Positions 42,678 to 52,801 of a DNA stretch of 64,000 nucleotides are shown piece by piece. The DNA lies in assembly GCF_938028775.1 (NCBI RefSeq), contig NZ_CALIZG010000021.1, positions 32,435-96,434 of the forward strand, given 5' to 3'. The notes below the pieces were generated by a model. The model did no database searches and had not been told where the DNA came from. It worked only from the letters and a program-made list of their open reading frames with translations. A program made the translations under genes and the position numbers. Origin of the DNA: Mogibacterium diversum_A. GTDB taxonomy: Bacteria > Bacillota > Clostridia > Peptostreptococcales > Anaerovoracaceae. Each line of letters starts with the position of its first letter. Positions within the stretch are counted from its first letter, which is position 1.

Positions 42678-45356
42678 ATGTCACACATGATTGAGCTGCA
42701 TAAGGTGTCCAAGTATTACACCAACAAGGATACTGTCAGTACAGGACTATCTAGAATAGATCTCAACCTTGACATGGGCGAGTTCGTTGCTATTACAGGG
42801 GAGAGTGGAAGCGGAAAATCCACTTTGCTTAACGTAATCTCTGGGCTAGACACTTACGAAGAAGGTGAAATGTTCGTTGGCGGACAGGACACAAGCGCCT
42901 TCAAGACGGAGGATTACGAGAGGTATAGGAAGACATTTATCGGTAATATTTTCCAGGATTTTAATCTTGTGAACAGTTATAGCGTGTATCAGAACATCGA
43001 ACTATCGATGCTGATGTGCGGCATGAAGCACAGCGATTGCAAGGAACGTGTAAATGAACTTATCAAACTCGTAAATCTCGGTGAATACAGAAGGACTAAG
43101 GCGTCGAGACTTTCCGGCGGGCAGAAGCAGCGAGTGGCGATTGCGCGTGCGCTTGCCAAGGACGCACCTATCATAGTTGCGGACGAGCCAACAGGTAATC
43201 TAGATACGGCTTCAGCTGCAAAGGTTATTGAAACGCTTTACAGAATCTCCAAGGACAAGCTTGTAGTTATCGTAACTCATAACTACGAGCAGGTTGAAAA
43301 ATTCGTCACCCGCAAAATAACAGTTCATGACGGAAAGATAATAGAGGATAAGAAGGTCAGAGAACGTCAAATAATAGAGTTTCATTCAGATAATGAGCAA
43401 TTCCTCGATAACGAGCAACAGGGCTCCGGTGAACAGGCGGATACCAGGGTGCGACATAATCCAGAAATTAGTCAGAATACAGAGGCGAAAATCGATGCAT
43501 TCGAACAAGAACTCATAATTCCAGGAGTCTCCGAAGGTGAGTTTGAAGCGGCAGATTCTGACGATTTTGAAGTGCCAGAAGATTCTAGATATTCCGATGT
43601 TGTAAATAGAATCACACGTGAAGAGATTGAGGACGATGAGATATCACCAGTCCCAATGCGTAGAGGTAGAGCAGCTAGAAATATGGAGAGAGAAGCTGAA
43701 GAAGTGGAGGCTTTAAAAAAGCAAGCCAAAGCAGAACGATCATATACTCCTGAGAGAGCTGAATCACGATCAGAAAGAGCTAAGCGTAATGCATCTAAAT
43801 TGACTCGTCATGATGAGATGGGGCTTATGAACGAGTTAAGGCTTGGTGTCAGGAATACGTTCAATCTACCGACCAAGTTTATTCTATTGTTCATAATCTA
43901 TATATTCGTTGCGACATCGGTGCTAGGACAGTATTCGTCCACGAAAGAGTCGCTGCACAGACAAGATATCAATAGCCTTGGCAATCAGTACTTTAGCAAC
44001 ACTAGTGCAGATCGGATAATCGTAAAGAAGTCAGATAACTCTGCGTTTACAGATGAGGATTATGCACAGATTGAAAAGCTAAAGCATGTCAAAAGCATCA
44101 TCAAGGAAGATCCCGTTGTTGATGCGAGGATTACGCTCGATTCTAATATCTTTATGAATGGGCTTCTATATCCCGGGCAGAAGATAAAGACAAAGGATCT
44201 AACATACGGAAAGCTACCAGAGCAGGAAAATGACATAGTCGTTGTAACAGACAAGTCCACGATGACCTACGATGCGCTTAAGGGGAATAGAGATGAGCTC
44301 CTCGGCAAGGAATTTGACCTTATGGGAGACGAGGATGGAGAAACCCTTCAAGTTGGAAAGGTCAGAGTGACGGGTGTTATAGTTTATGATGATGCATTTA
44401 AATCTGGAATCAACCCAAGCACTGGAACCGTAAAGTACTACTGCAGCGATGCTCTTGCGAGAAAAGTAGTAATGAACACACTTAGCACAAAATCAAGTGC
44501 CGTAGTTGACTTCAGTGGTCAAAAGGTGAAAAAGGCCAATGCCAGGTCATTTATAGAATCGAATCCTAACGTACCAAAGGGTGAAGCATACATCTATGAA
44601 GATCAGACTAAGAACTACAAGGACGAAAAATGGCAGAATAAACCGCTTAACATCTCAATCTCAAATATATATTATTCCGCGGATATTGCACTCAAAACTA
44701 CAAAGAGTGTGAGTAAGAGTAGCGCACAGAAGCTGCTCGGAATTTCGAAGGATGATTATGAGACAAAAAATGCGAGAGTATATATAAATCCTGAAGATTA
44801 TGACACCTTATACAATCGAGGGAACTATCAGATAAGCGTATTTGCAGATAATGATCTCAATGCGAATGCTCTGGCTTCATCAATCGACAAGTTCGGCGTA
44901 TACAAGACGTTTTCGATGAAGAAGATGATTACAAAGGATCCTTTACCACAGCTGTTCCTGGTAAAACTGGTTCAGGTTGTTTTCACGGCTATAGGATTTG
45001 TGGTGCTGTTCTTTATCGCCTATACGATAATAAGACTGATCATGAAATCGAGAAATTCGTACTATGCGACACTAAGAATTCTCGGTGGTACGAGGAAGAA
45101 TACGAGTGCGATTCTGCGCATCGAATTGTTGATGATGATGGCAATTGCACTTGCGGTAGATTTCGTGGGCATTTATCTTGCCTCGAAGGGTCTGGTGAAT
45201 GTAAAAGCGCTTAAAAATGCGCTATTATATCTAGAATTTAAGGATTACATCATTCTTACGGTAGCGCTTATGCTTATGTCGCTTCTGATAGCAAACAGAT
45301 ACTCGCGCAAAATTTTCAAGAAGTCGGCGATGAATATTTATAGAGAGGAGGACTAA
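42678..45356 (+). CDS. Fused ABC transporter ATPase-permease (MacB/FtsX type), 1
   Basis: 892 aa. N-terminal ATPase (residues ~3-225: Walker A GESGSGKST, signature LSGGQKQR, Walker B IIVADEPTGNLD), a long charged linker (~235-385, many Glu/Arg), then one transmembrane segment, a large extracellular domain and three C-terminal segments of FtsX type (LRILGGTRKNTSAILRIE coupling region). Forms an export or mechanotransmission complex with the next protein, two bases downstream. Substrate unknown; no sensor kinase or peptide gene is adjacent. Confidence 0.9.
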   Translation: MSHMIELHKVSKYYTNKDTVSTGLSRIDLNLDMGEFVAITGESGSGKSTLLNVISGLDTYEEGEMFVGGQDTSAFKTEDYERYRKTFIGNIFQDFNLVNSYSVYQNIELSMLMCGMKHSDCKERVNELIKLVNLGEYRRTKASRLSGGQKQRVAIARALAKDAPIIVADEPTGNLDTASAAKVIETLYRISKDKLVVIVTHNYEQVEKFVTRKITVHDGKIIEDKKVRERQIIEFHSDNEQFLDNEQQGSGEQADTRVRHNPEISQNTEAKIDAFEQELIIPGVSEGEFEAADSDDFEVPEDSRYSDVVNRITREEIEDDEISPVPMRRGRAARNMEREAEEVEALKKQAKAERSYTPERAESRSERAKRNASKLTRHDEMGLMNELRLGVRNTFNLPTKFILLFIIYIFVATSVLGQYSSTKESLHRQDINSLGNQYFSNTSADRIIVKKSDNSAFTDEDYAQIEKLKHVKSIIKEDPVVDARITLDSNIFMNGLLYPGQKIKTKDLTYGKLPEQENDIVVVTDKSTMTYDALKGNRDELLGKEFDLMGDEDGETLQVGKVRVTGVIVYDDAFKSGINPSTGTVKYYCSDALARKVVMNTLSTKSSAVVDFSGQKVKKANARSFIESNPNVPKGEAYIYEDQTKNYKDEKWQNKPLNISISNIYYSADIALKTTKSVSKSSAQKLLGISKDDYETKNARVYINPEDYDTLYNRGNYQISVFADNDLNANALASSIDKFGVYKTFSMKKMITKDPLPQLFLVKLVQVVFTAIGFVVLFFIAYTIIRLIMKSRNSYYATLRILGGTRKNTSAILRIELLMMMAIALAVDFVGIYLASKGLVNVKALKNALLYLEFKDYIILTVALMLMSLLIANRYSRKIFKKSAMNIYREED

Positions 45357-45358
45357 AA

Positions 45359-47812
45359 ATGATTAAGTTGCAACATGTAAATAAGTTTTTCAATAAGCGT
45401 AAAGCCAATGAAATACATGTAATTAACGACACCTCTCTGGAGTTACCGGAGACCGGCATTGTAGCGCTACTCGGACCATCTGGATGTGGCAAGACGACGC
45501 TTTTAAATGCTATCGGAGGACTTGATAAGGTTAATTCGGGCAAGATATTTATCGATGATGCGTGCATATCCAAGATGAGAGCATCGAAGGTAGACTCGAT
45601 ACGCAATGCTAAGATAGGGTACATTTTCCAGAACTTTAACCTGCTTGACAGGATGACGGTATTTGAAAATGTCGCAATTGCGCTTAGAATGATTGGGATC
45701 AAAGATAAGCATGTAATCAAAGAACGTGTTAATTACTGCCTAAAGTCAGTAGGAATCTATCAGTTTAGAAACAAGACGACTGATGCGCTCTCAGGAGGAC
45801 AAAGACAGCGCGTCGCAATCGCGCGTGCCATTGTCAAGAATCCGCGCATCATCATAGCCGATGAGCCGACTGGAAACCTCGATAGTGCGAACACAATCGA
45901 GGTCATGAATATCATCAAGACTATTTCGAGGGACAGACTAGTTCTGCTCGTAACACACGAGAAGAAAATAGCGGAGTTCTATTCATCGAGAATCATAGAC
46001 ATGAAGGATGGAAAGGTCGTCGGCGATAGAGAAAACGATACTGATAACTATCTTGATTATCAACTAGAGAATAAGATATATCTCAAGGATATGCCTAAAC
46101 ATGATGCATATGGCAACCAAGATATTCAGGTTGATGTTTATAGCGATGGGCTTTCTGAGGCTGGTATAAAGCTAGTCCTTAGAGCTGGTAATCTGTACGT
46201 AGATACAGGTGGTAAATATAACGTTGTGGACGAGAATTCCAATATCGAACTAATCGATGACCATTACTCGGCGATGGATTCCAGTATATACGAGAATAAT
46301 CGCTTCGAGTATGACAAGTATCTGCCTGAAGGATATAAGGCTAGGTACACCTCGCTGTACTCGCCAATCAAGATGTTTACTAACGGGTTCAAGACAGTTG
46401 CGAAGTTCAACAGACTCAAGAAACTGTTGCTCATAGGATTTATGTTCGCTTCGATATTCACATTTGTAGCTGTAAGCAATGTGCTCGGAGCTCTGGATAT
46501 CAAAGAAAAAGACTTTCTCACCACTAATGCGAACTATATAACTGTTAATAACACCAAGAAGGACCCAACACTCGCCGAAACGCTTCGGAACACCAAGGGG
46601 GTGAGAGCCGCGTTTACAGGCAATACGCAGGTGATGCTGAGGATGCCATTTACCGAATATCTGCAGAGCTCAAATTACGAGATGCAGTTTGGCGCGTCGA
46701 TAACACCGATGAGTGTGCTCAAGGAAGAAGAGCTGTATAAGGGCAAGCTTCCGACTGACGATAGAGGCATTGTCATAGATAAACTGCTTGTGGACAAGAT
46801 GTTCAAGTCGAGAGTTGTTCAGGAAGTCGGTATAATCAAGACATCCGATCTAATTGGTCGAAAAATCAAAGTGAAAAACCTCGGAGAATTCACGATAACA
46901 GGGATTTCGAATTTAAATTCACCATCTGCTTTCTTTGCAGACAGCTACTGCCAGGATGTGCTCATGTATAGCCAGTCAACTTCGACACTCGATGCACCTT
47001 CTAGCATGCCAATAGAAAATGCGAATGAAGGATCCAATCAAGACAGCGATAATCCAATCACAGATTATGCTTATGCACCTTCGTCAATCAAGATCAAGAA
47101 GGGCAAGGCGCCAGCGAATGATTACGAGGTCGTAGTGCGAGATACTCATGAAGAGGATATGCCACTTAACAAAGAGATTTCCGCAAACATAAACAATCAT
47201 AAGCTCAAGGTAGTCGGATACTACACGACAGATTCACAAGATGACGATGCGTACTACACGACTAATCACACAATCCTGCTAGGATATATATCAAAGCAGA
47301 GAGTTGTATCTGTGTACTCGGATGAACCAGGCTCGCTTGCTGACAAACTTACTGAGCAGGGTTATTCGGTGCAAATCAACTATGACCGTGATAAGGAGAA
47401 GTATAAACTTTCAGAAGCTCAGAACGTCAGAAGCACATTCACTGCAGCGGGGATTATCATCTTAGTTGCGCTAATAGAGCTCTTCTTGATGCTTAGGTCG
47501 TCATTCCTCTCTAGAATTAAGGAAGTTGGCACAATGAGAGCCATCGGGCTCAAGAAACGCGACATATATAAGATGTTCATAGGAGAGATTGCAGTAATCA
47601 CGGCGATTACAGCTATTCCTGGTATAGCGGGCGCTTATTACGTGCTCAGCCATACAACCGCACTTCTAGGGGCGAAATTCTATATTGCTCCTTGGGTAGG
47701 CGTACTGTCATTCCTTGTTCTCATGCTGTTCAACCTAATAGTTGGATTGATGCCGGTCTTCCAGACGATGCGCAAGACGCCAGCAGCGATACTGGCAAGG
47801 GTGGATATCTAG
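45359..47812 (+). CDS. Fused ABC transporter ATPase-permease (MacB/FtsX type), 2
   Basis: 817 aa. ATPase (Walker A GPSGCGKTT, LSGGQRQR, IIIADEPTGNLDSA), linker, transmembrane segment near residue 358, extracellular domain with an Asp/Ser-rich loop, and C-terminal FtsX-like helices (VGTMRAIGLKKRDIYKMFIGE). Similar layout to the preceding protein but distant in sequence, so a heterodimer is likely. GAGGAGG lies in the end of gene 1. Confidence 0.9.
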   Translation: MIKLQHVNKFFNKRKANEIHVINDTSLELPETGIVALLGPSGCGKTTLLNAIGGLDKVNSGKIFIDDACISKMRASKVDSIRNAKIGYIFQNFNLLDRMTVFENVAIALRMIGIKDKHVIKERVNYCLKSVGIYQFRNKTTDALSGGQRQRVAIARAIVKNPRIIIADEPTGNLDSANTIEVMNIIKTISRDRLVLLVTHEKKIAEFYSSRIIDMKDGKVVGDRENDTDNYLDYQLENKIYLKDMPKHDAYGNQDIQVDVYSDGLSEAGIKLVLRAGNLYVDTGGKYNVVDENSNIELIDDHYSAMDSSIYENNRFEYDKYLPEGYKARYTSLYSPIKMFTNGFKTVAKFNRLKKLLLIGFMFASIFTFVAVSNVLGALDIKEKDFLTTNANYITVNNTKKDPTLAETLRNTKGVRAAFTGNTQVMLRMPFTEYLQSSNYEMQFGASITPMSVLKEEELYKGKLPTDDRGIVIDKLLVDKMFKSRVVQEVGIIKTSDLIGRKIKVKNLGEFTITGISNLNSPSAFFADSYCQDVLMYSQSTSTLDAPSSMPIENANEGSNQDSDNPITDYAYAPSSIKIKKGKAPANDYEVVVRDTHEEDMPLNKEISANINNHKLKVVGYYTTDSQDDDAYYTTNHTILLGYISKQRVVSVYSDEPGSLADKLTEQGYSVQINYDRDKEKYKLSEAQNVRSTFTAAGIIILVALIELFLMLRSSFLSRIKEVGTMRAIGLKKRDIYKMFIGEIAVITAITAIPGIAGAYYVLSHTTALLGAKFYIAPWVGVLSFLVLMLFNLIVGLMPVFQTMRKTPAAILARVDI

Positions 47813-47879
47813 ACCACATAATCTACACAGTGTTTTTAGGGCTTATGAGTTGCTCCACCTTTTGAAAACTGCATGATTA

Positions 47880-47888
47880 TGATATAAT
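47880..47888 (+). promoter_or_regulatory. Extended -10 promoter of the glnS leader
   Basis: TGATATAAT (TG at 47880-47881, TATAAT 47883-47888). A TTGAAA at 47862-47867 is too close for an ideal -35. Predicted start near 47895, just before the leader stem at 47903. Confidence 0.6.
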
Positions 47889-47902
47889 TTTAATAAAATT
47901 AA

Positions 47903-47972
47903 CGCATTCGCCAAGTTGTGGACGCATCGGGTAACCGCGTGAAGGTTAGCGTTCGTGACTTGGCGAACATGC
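47903..47972 (+). promoter_or_regulatory. Structured leader of glnS, possible cis-regulatory RNA
   Basis: Closing stem of 13 pairs: GCAT-TCGCCAAGT (47904-47916) with ACTTGGCGA-AC-ATGC (47958-47972), two-base bulge. The 41-nt interior holds mutually exclusive pairings: ACGC (47922) with GCGT at 47937 or at 47949, and TAACC (47932-47936) with GGTTA (47944-47948). It ends about 15 bases before the glnS ribosome-binding site. It lacks T-box landmarks; I do not recognise it as a known glutamine riboswitch. Confidence 0.6.
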
Positions 47973-47995
47973 ACTAAACTAAGCCGAGGAGGGCA

Positions 47996-49660
47996 ATGAT
48001 GGCTACCGATAAAGAGCATTCACCAGAAACTACGATGAGAAGCAATTTCATTCACAACATGATAGATGAGGATTTAGCGGAGGGTAAATACCAAGAGGTG
48101 TATACGAGATTTCCACCGGAACCTAATGGCTACCTGCATATTGGACACGCAAAATCCATTTGCCTTAACTTCGGAACTGCTAAGAAATACGGCGGAAAAT
48201 GCAACCTCAGATACGACGATACCAATCCTGTAAAAGAGGATATGGAATACGTAAATTCAATCGAAGAGGATGTGCGTTGGCTCGGATTCGAGTGGGATGA
48301 GAAGAGGTGGGCTTCTGACTACTTCGACACTATGAATGATGCAGCGATTGAGCTCATCAAGAAGGGTAAGGCTTATGTCTGCGAGCTCACAGCTGAGCAG
48401 ATGAAGGAGTACAGAGGTACGCTTACTGAGCCTGGTAAGGAAAGTCCATATAGAAATAGAACAGCTCAGGAGAACCTAGCTCTCTTTGAAGACATGAAAG
48501 CTGGAAAGTATGGTGATGGACAGGCGGTGCTTCGTGCCAAGATTGACATGAGTTCACCTAATATCAATATGAGGGATCCTATTATTTATAGAGTCGCACA
48601 TGCCACTCATCACAACACCGGTGATAAATGGTGCATATACCCTATGTATGACTTCGCTCATCCGATTGAAGACGCGATTGAAGGGATTTCACATTCCATC
48701 TGTACGCTCGAGTTCGAGGACCACAGACCACTATACGATTGGGTACTTAATGAAGTTGGCTTTTGGAATCCACAACCAAGGCAGATTGAGTTCGCAAGGC
48801 TCAACATTACCAATATGCTTATGAGTAAGAGATATCTCAAGAAGCTCGTTGATGAAGGTGCTGTTTCAGGCTGGGATGATCCACGCATGCCTACAATTGC
48901 GGGCATTAGGAGACGTGGATATACACCTGAGGCAATCAGAAGCTTCTGCGATGATATCGGTGTAGCTAAGTCTAACTCGACAGTAGACTTTGCACAGCTC
49001 GAGACTAGCGTGCGTGATGACCTTCAGTTCAAGGTTGCTGCTCGTAATGTCGTAATGAATCCGATTAAGGTAGTGATTACAAACTATCCGGAAGGGCAGA
49101 TTGAGACTTGCGAGGTTGAGAATAACAGAAATGTTCCAGAGCTTGGAGTAAGAGAAATTCCGTTTGGTCGTGAACTATGGATAGACGGAGAGGATTTCAT
49201 GGAAGTGCCTGTCAAGAAGTATTTCAGGCTGTTCCCTGGCAACGAGGTTAGACTTAAGGGTGGTTATTTTATCACGTGTAACGAGGTTGTTAAGAACGAA
49301 GATGGCTCCATCAAGGAACTTCTATGCTCTTACGATCCAGAGACTAAGAGTGGAACCGAAGGTGGAAATCGCAAGGTGAAGGGGACAATTCACTTCGTAG
49401 AAGCTTCTACGGCAGTGAAGATTAAGATACGAGAGTATCAGACACTTATGATTGAAAATGAAGATGGCAATCTAGAGCTCAATCCAGATTCGCTACATGA
49501 GACCTGGGGCTATGCTGAGCCATCAGTTTCCGATGTCAAGGCTGGCGAGAGATTCCAATTCTTCCGCAAAGGATATTATATTGCGGATAGCGAGTTAACG
49601 ACAGATGACGAGAAGGTGTTTAACAGCATCGTAAGCCTCAAGAGCTCCTGGAAGAAATAG
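47996..49660 (+). CDS. glnS: Glutamine-tRNA ligase
   Basis: 554-aa class I synthetase charging tRNA-Gln directly. RFPPEPNGYLHIGHAKSICLNFG (HIGH motif), DDTNPVKEDMEYVNSIEEDV, and the KMSKR-like ITNMLMSKRYLKK are intact; anticodon-binding beta-barrels fill the C-terminal half. Many Bacillota lack GlnRS and use GatCAB instead, so glnS here follows the pattern of some Clostridia. Preceded by the structured leader; GAGGAGGG is upstream of ATG 47996/47999. Confidence 0.96.
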   Translation: MMATDKEHSPETTMRSNFIHNMIDEDLAEGKYQEVYTRFPPEPNGYLHIGHAKSICLNFGTAKKYGGKCNLRYDDTNPVKEDMEYVNSIEEDVRWLGFEWDEKRWASDYFDTMNDAAIELIKKGKAYVCELTAEQMKEYRGTLTEPGKESPYRNRTAQENLALFEDMKAGKYGDGQAVLRAKIDMSSPNINMRDPIIYRVAHATHHNTGDKWCIYPMYDFAHPIEDAIEGISHSICTLEFEDHRPLYDWVLNEVGFWNPQPRQIEFARLNITNMLMSKRYLKKLVDEGAVSGWDDPRMPTIAGIRRRGYTPEAIRSFCDDIGVAKSNSTVDFAQLETSVRDDLQFKVAARNVVMNPIKVVITNYPEGQIETCEVENNRNVPELGVREIPFGRELWIDGEDFMEVPVKKYFRLFPGNEVRLKGGYFITCNEVVKNEDGSIKELLCSYDPETKSGTEGGNRKVKGTIHFVEASTAVKIKIREYQTLMIENEDGNLELNPDSLHETWGYAEPSVSDVKAGERFQFFRKGYYIADSELTTDDEKVFNSIVSLKSSWKK

Positions 49661-49677
49661 AGATTACTGTAAATGGG

Positions 49678-51411
49678 GTGGTGACCATAGATAGTTTATT
49701 TACATCCGTACTTACTTTTGTCGAGAATAATCCTATTTTCGCTAAATACATAACGACGGCATCAAGGTGGATCTTCGTAATTTTGGCAGTTTACATTCTT
49801 ATGAGGTCCATCATGTCATTACTCTCAACTAGAGTGACGCCAGAAGTCTGGGGCTACCTATCTGTTGAGGATGGTGTTACACTTCCAATCACGCATTGGG
49901 AGAACATTATCGGCAGATCGTCATCTGTTGACCTGCGTATTGAACTCGATACAATTTCTAATACGCAGGCACTTTTGATTCGCCGCAAAGACGGAAAATG
50001 GATGTTTAAGGACCTGAATTCCAAGAATGGGACCATTATCAATGGTATCCAGCTAATTCCGCGTAAGAAATACATAATTAATCCTGGTGACGAAATCACG
50101 ATGGGCGGTGCAAAGTGCACGCTCGCTGCGATAAGTGTTGAAGAGGAAAAGAATAATGATGCTATGCGCTCGATGGATAAGAAACCTGTCTCGCCATGGC
50201 CTCTTATGGTTGCAATCACCGCATTTCAGTTTCTGACGATGATACAGCTGATAATTGGCATGGGGACGAATCTTACTCCAGGGGCGCTTCTTTCAATTCC
50301 GCTGCTTTCTGCTACTATGTGGATTTATGTGATTCTTTTTAGAGCCATGGGTAGCAAAGGTTTTGAGATGGAGATGATAGCTTTCTTCATGTCGACTATA
50401 GGACTAGCGGTCACGACCTCTGCCAACCCTGCGCTTACAATGAAGCAGTATATTGCAACGCTTGTCGGGATCTTTATCTTCATATTCATGTGCATGTATA
50501 TGCGAGATCTGAGGAGGACGGAGAAGATTAAGCCAGTGCTCGCTGTGCTCGCTATAGGGCTACTGCTGTTCAATGTAATATTCGGAACGACTAAATTCGG
50601 AGCTGCTAACTGGGTTACTGTCGGTGGCATCTCAATTCAGCCTTCTGAAATTGTCAAGCTTGCATTCATATGCATCGGTGCAGCAACCATGGAGAATCTC
50701 TTCAACAGGAAAAATCTCTATGGTTTCATGCTATTCTCCTTGTTCTGCCTGGCTTGCCTTGCCAAGATGGGAGACTTCGGAGGTGCGCTTATCTTCTTCG
50801 TAACATATCTGGTAATTTCGTTCCTAAGAAGTGGTGATTTTTCGAGGCTTATACTCACGATAGGTGCAGCCGGAATTATGGGCATACTTGTGCTCAGGTT
50901 CAAACCATATATACTGAGCAGATTCAATGCCTGGGGACACGTGTGGGAGCCAGATTTTATCAATGGCATGGGATACCAGCAGACTAGAACCATGTCTTAT
51001 GCATCTGGTGGAGGTCTTCTAGGCCTTGGTGCTGGAAATGGGTCTCTAAAGACTGTCGCAGCCTCTAACACAGACCTTGTGTTTGGGTTTGTAACTGAAG
51101 AATGGGGACTTATAATATCAATTCTGCTTGTCCTATGTATCATTACCCTTTCGCTGTTTGCGGTAAATTCAATTGTAGCAGGAAGGTCAGCGTTTTACAC
51201 GATAGCAGCGTGCGGCGCTGCGACAATGATGATTTTTCAGACCATGCTAAATATATTTGGAGCGGTAGACCTGTTTCCTCTAACTGGAGTTACTTTCCCA
51301 TTTGTATCTACGGGTGGTACGAGTGCAATGTGTTCATGGGCAATGCTGGCATACTTTAAGGCTGCGGATATGCGTAAGGATGCAAGCCTTGCTATTAAGA
51401 GGAGACCGTGA
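49678..51411 (+). CDS. FHA domain fused to FtsW/RodA/SpoVE glycosyltransferase
   Basis: 577 aa. One transmembrane segment (residues ~28-50), an FHA domain (~60-155: IIGRSSS at 77-83, NSKNGTIINGIQL), then ten or so segments of a SEDS peptidoglycan polymerase with VTVGGISIQPSEIVKLAFI, FIGMG-like MGYQQTRTMSYASGGGLLGLGAGNG and LTGVTFPFVSTGGTSAM. The FHA position that is normally His in S-x-x-H is Gln (SNTQ, residues 94-97). FHA would bind phosphothreonine, linking synthesis to Ser/Thr kinase signalling. Paired with the transpeptidase downstream, like actinobacterial FhaB-RodA-PbpA. Confidence 0.93.
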   Translation: MVTIDSLFTSVLTFVENNPIFAKYITTASRWIFVILAVYILMRSIMSLLSTRVTPEVWGYLSVEDGVTLPITHWENIIGRSSSVDLRIELDTISNTQALLIRRKDGKWMFKDLNSKNGTIINGIQLIPRKKYIINPGDEITMGGAKCTLAAISVEEEKNNDAMRSMDKKPVSPWPLMVAITAFQFLTMIQLIIGMGTNLTPGALLSIPLLSATMWIYVILFRAMGSKGFEMEMIAFFMSTIGLAVTTSANPALTMKQYIATLVGIFIFIFMCMYMRDLRRTEKIKPVLAVLAIGLLLFNVIFGTTKFGAANWVTVGGISIQPSEIVKLAFICIGAATMENLFNRKNLYGFMLFSLFCLACLAKMGDFGGALIFFVTYLVISFLRSGDFSRLILTIGAAGIMGILVLRFKPYILSRFNAWGHVWEPDFINGMGYQQTRTMSYASGGGLLGLGAGNGSLKTVAASNTDLVFGFVTEEWGLIISILLVLCIITLSLFAVNSIVAGRSAFYTIAACGAATMMIFQTMLNIFGAVDLFPLTGVTFPFVSTGGTSAMCSWAMLAYFKAADMRKDASLAIKRRP

Positions 51412-51439
51412 TGGGTGCGAAGACAAAAGGAGGTAGCGT

Positions 51440-52780
51440 ATGCGGAAACTAGAGCGTAGAGCGAACATCTGTCTGCTACTCGCCGCGGCGCTGTTCATAG
51501 GGATATTGATTTTTACGTGGCGATTCGTAACCAAGGGGCAAGATTGGGCGAGCTTCTATGGAAATAGGCAGATATATACTAATGGTGAAGTCAATCGTGG
51601 TACTATTTACGACCGAAACGGTGTTATGCTTCTTAACTGTACCAAGGAGGGACTCGTATATCCTTCTGATGCTTCACTTAGAAAAGCAACTGTTCATGCG
51701 GTTGGGGATCCAAAGGGCAATATTGCGACGGGCGCAATCAACGTGTTTAGACCGCAGCTCATAGGGTACGACCTGCTGAACGGGACCTATGATACCACTA
51801 AGGATGGAAGCAAAATCAATTTAACCATAGATGCAAAGGCTAATTTAGCTGCATATAAGGCGCTCGGTAACCGCCAAGGGATGGTCGGAGTATACAACTA
51901 TAAAACTGGAGAGATAATGGCGATGGTATGTACGCCATCGGTTGATCCTAAGGGGACACTTCCAACAAGTTCTAGTTCATCTGAATATTTCAATACATTC
52001 CTCTCGGGAAGGCTCACTCCAGGCTCAACATTTAAGACGGTAACCGCTGCAGCGGCAATTGATAATGTAGATGATATAGATGATTTCAGCTTTAACTGTA
52101 CTGGTGTTACGTATGTAAATGGGTCACCGATAAAGTGCACAGAGCGACATGGGCATGTTGACTTCGAGATGGCACTCGCAAAGTCTTGTAATGGCGCATT
52201 TGGAGAAATCACTCGTAAGGTTGGTGCAAGCACCATGAGGGATTACGTCAAGAAGATTGGACTTACCAACTCGCTCGATATAAACGGAATTAAGACAGCA
52301 AAGGGCACATTCGTTTTTCCAAAAGATGACCCAATTAAACTTAGTTGGGCGGGTATCGGGCAGGCTGATGACCTCGTAAATCCTGCCTCGATGATGGTCT
52401 ATATGGGCGCTATTGCAAATGGTGGCAAAGCTATAAATCCTTATATAATAGGCTCATCTAATTTCCTTAAAAAGGTTACTGGCGGTGATTCATTAGGTAA
52501 TTACCTGAGCAGTGGCACCGCAGGTAAGATGAAGAGCATGATGAAAAATGACGTTAAGGTTACATATGGAGAGAGTAATTTCCGAGGGCTCGACATCTAT
52601 GCAAAGTCTGGAACAGCAGAGACTGGGAGCGGAACACCTGATGCGTGGTTCGTTGGATTTATAGATGATGCAGATCATCCATATGCATTCGTGGCATGGG
52701 TTAAAAACGGTGGCACCGGCTATAAGGTTGCAGGACCTGTGGCTTATAAAACATTGCTTGCGCTAGTGCAGAACAACTAG
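51440..52780 (+). CDS. Peptidoglycan D,D-transpeptidase (class B PBP, PbpA-like)
   Basis: 446 aa, N-terminal membrane anchor (residues ~9-30), short pedestal (NRGTIYDRNG) and transpeptidase domain with STFK (Ser-196, Lys-199), SCN and KSG motifs. The small N-terminal part resembles PbpA/short class B PBPs rather than full PBP2. Acts with the SEDS protein encoded just upstream as polymerase-crosslinker pair. Confidence 0.94.
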   Translation: MRKLERRANICLLLAAALFIGILIFTWRFVTKGQDWASFYGNRQIYTNGEVNRGTIYDRNGVMLLNCTKEGLVYPSDASLRKATVHAVGDPKGNIATGAINVFRPQLIGYDLLNGTYDTTKDGSKINLTIDAKANLAAYKALGNRQGMVGVYNYKTGEIMAMVCTPSVDPKGTLPTSSSSSEYFNTFLSGRLTPGSTFKTVTAAAAIDNVDDIDDFSFNCTGVTYVNGSPIKCTERHGHVDFEMALAKSCNGAFGEITRKVGASTMRDYVKKIGLTNSLDINGIKTAKGTFVFPKDDPIKLSWAGIGQADDLVNPASMMVYMGAIANGGKAINPYIIGSSNFLKKVTGGDSLGNYLSSGTAGKMKSMMKNDVKVTYGESNFRGLDIYAKSGTAETGSGTPDAWFVGFIDDADHPYAFVAWVKNGGTGYKVAGPVAYKTLLALVQNN

Positions 52781-52801
52781 GATACTAATGGTGCGGATTA
52801 G

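Noticed and set aside
47903..47972. T-box or known glutamine riboswitch upstream of glnS
   Set aside because: No T-box bulge sequence or antiterminator, and the conserved bases of the glnA/Downstream-peptide motifs as I know them are not found.
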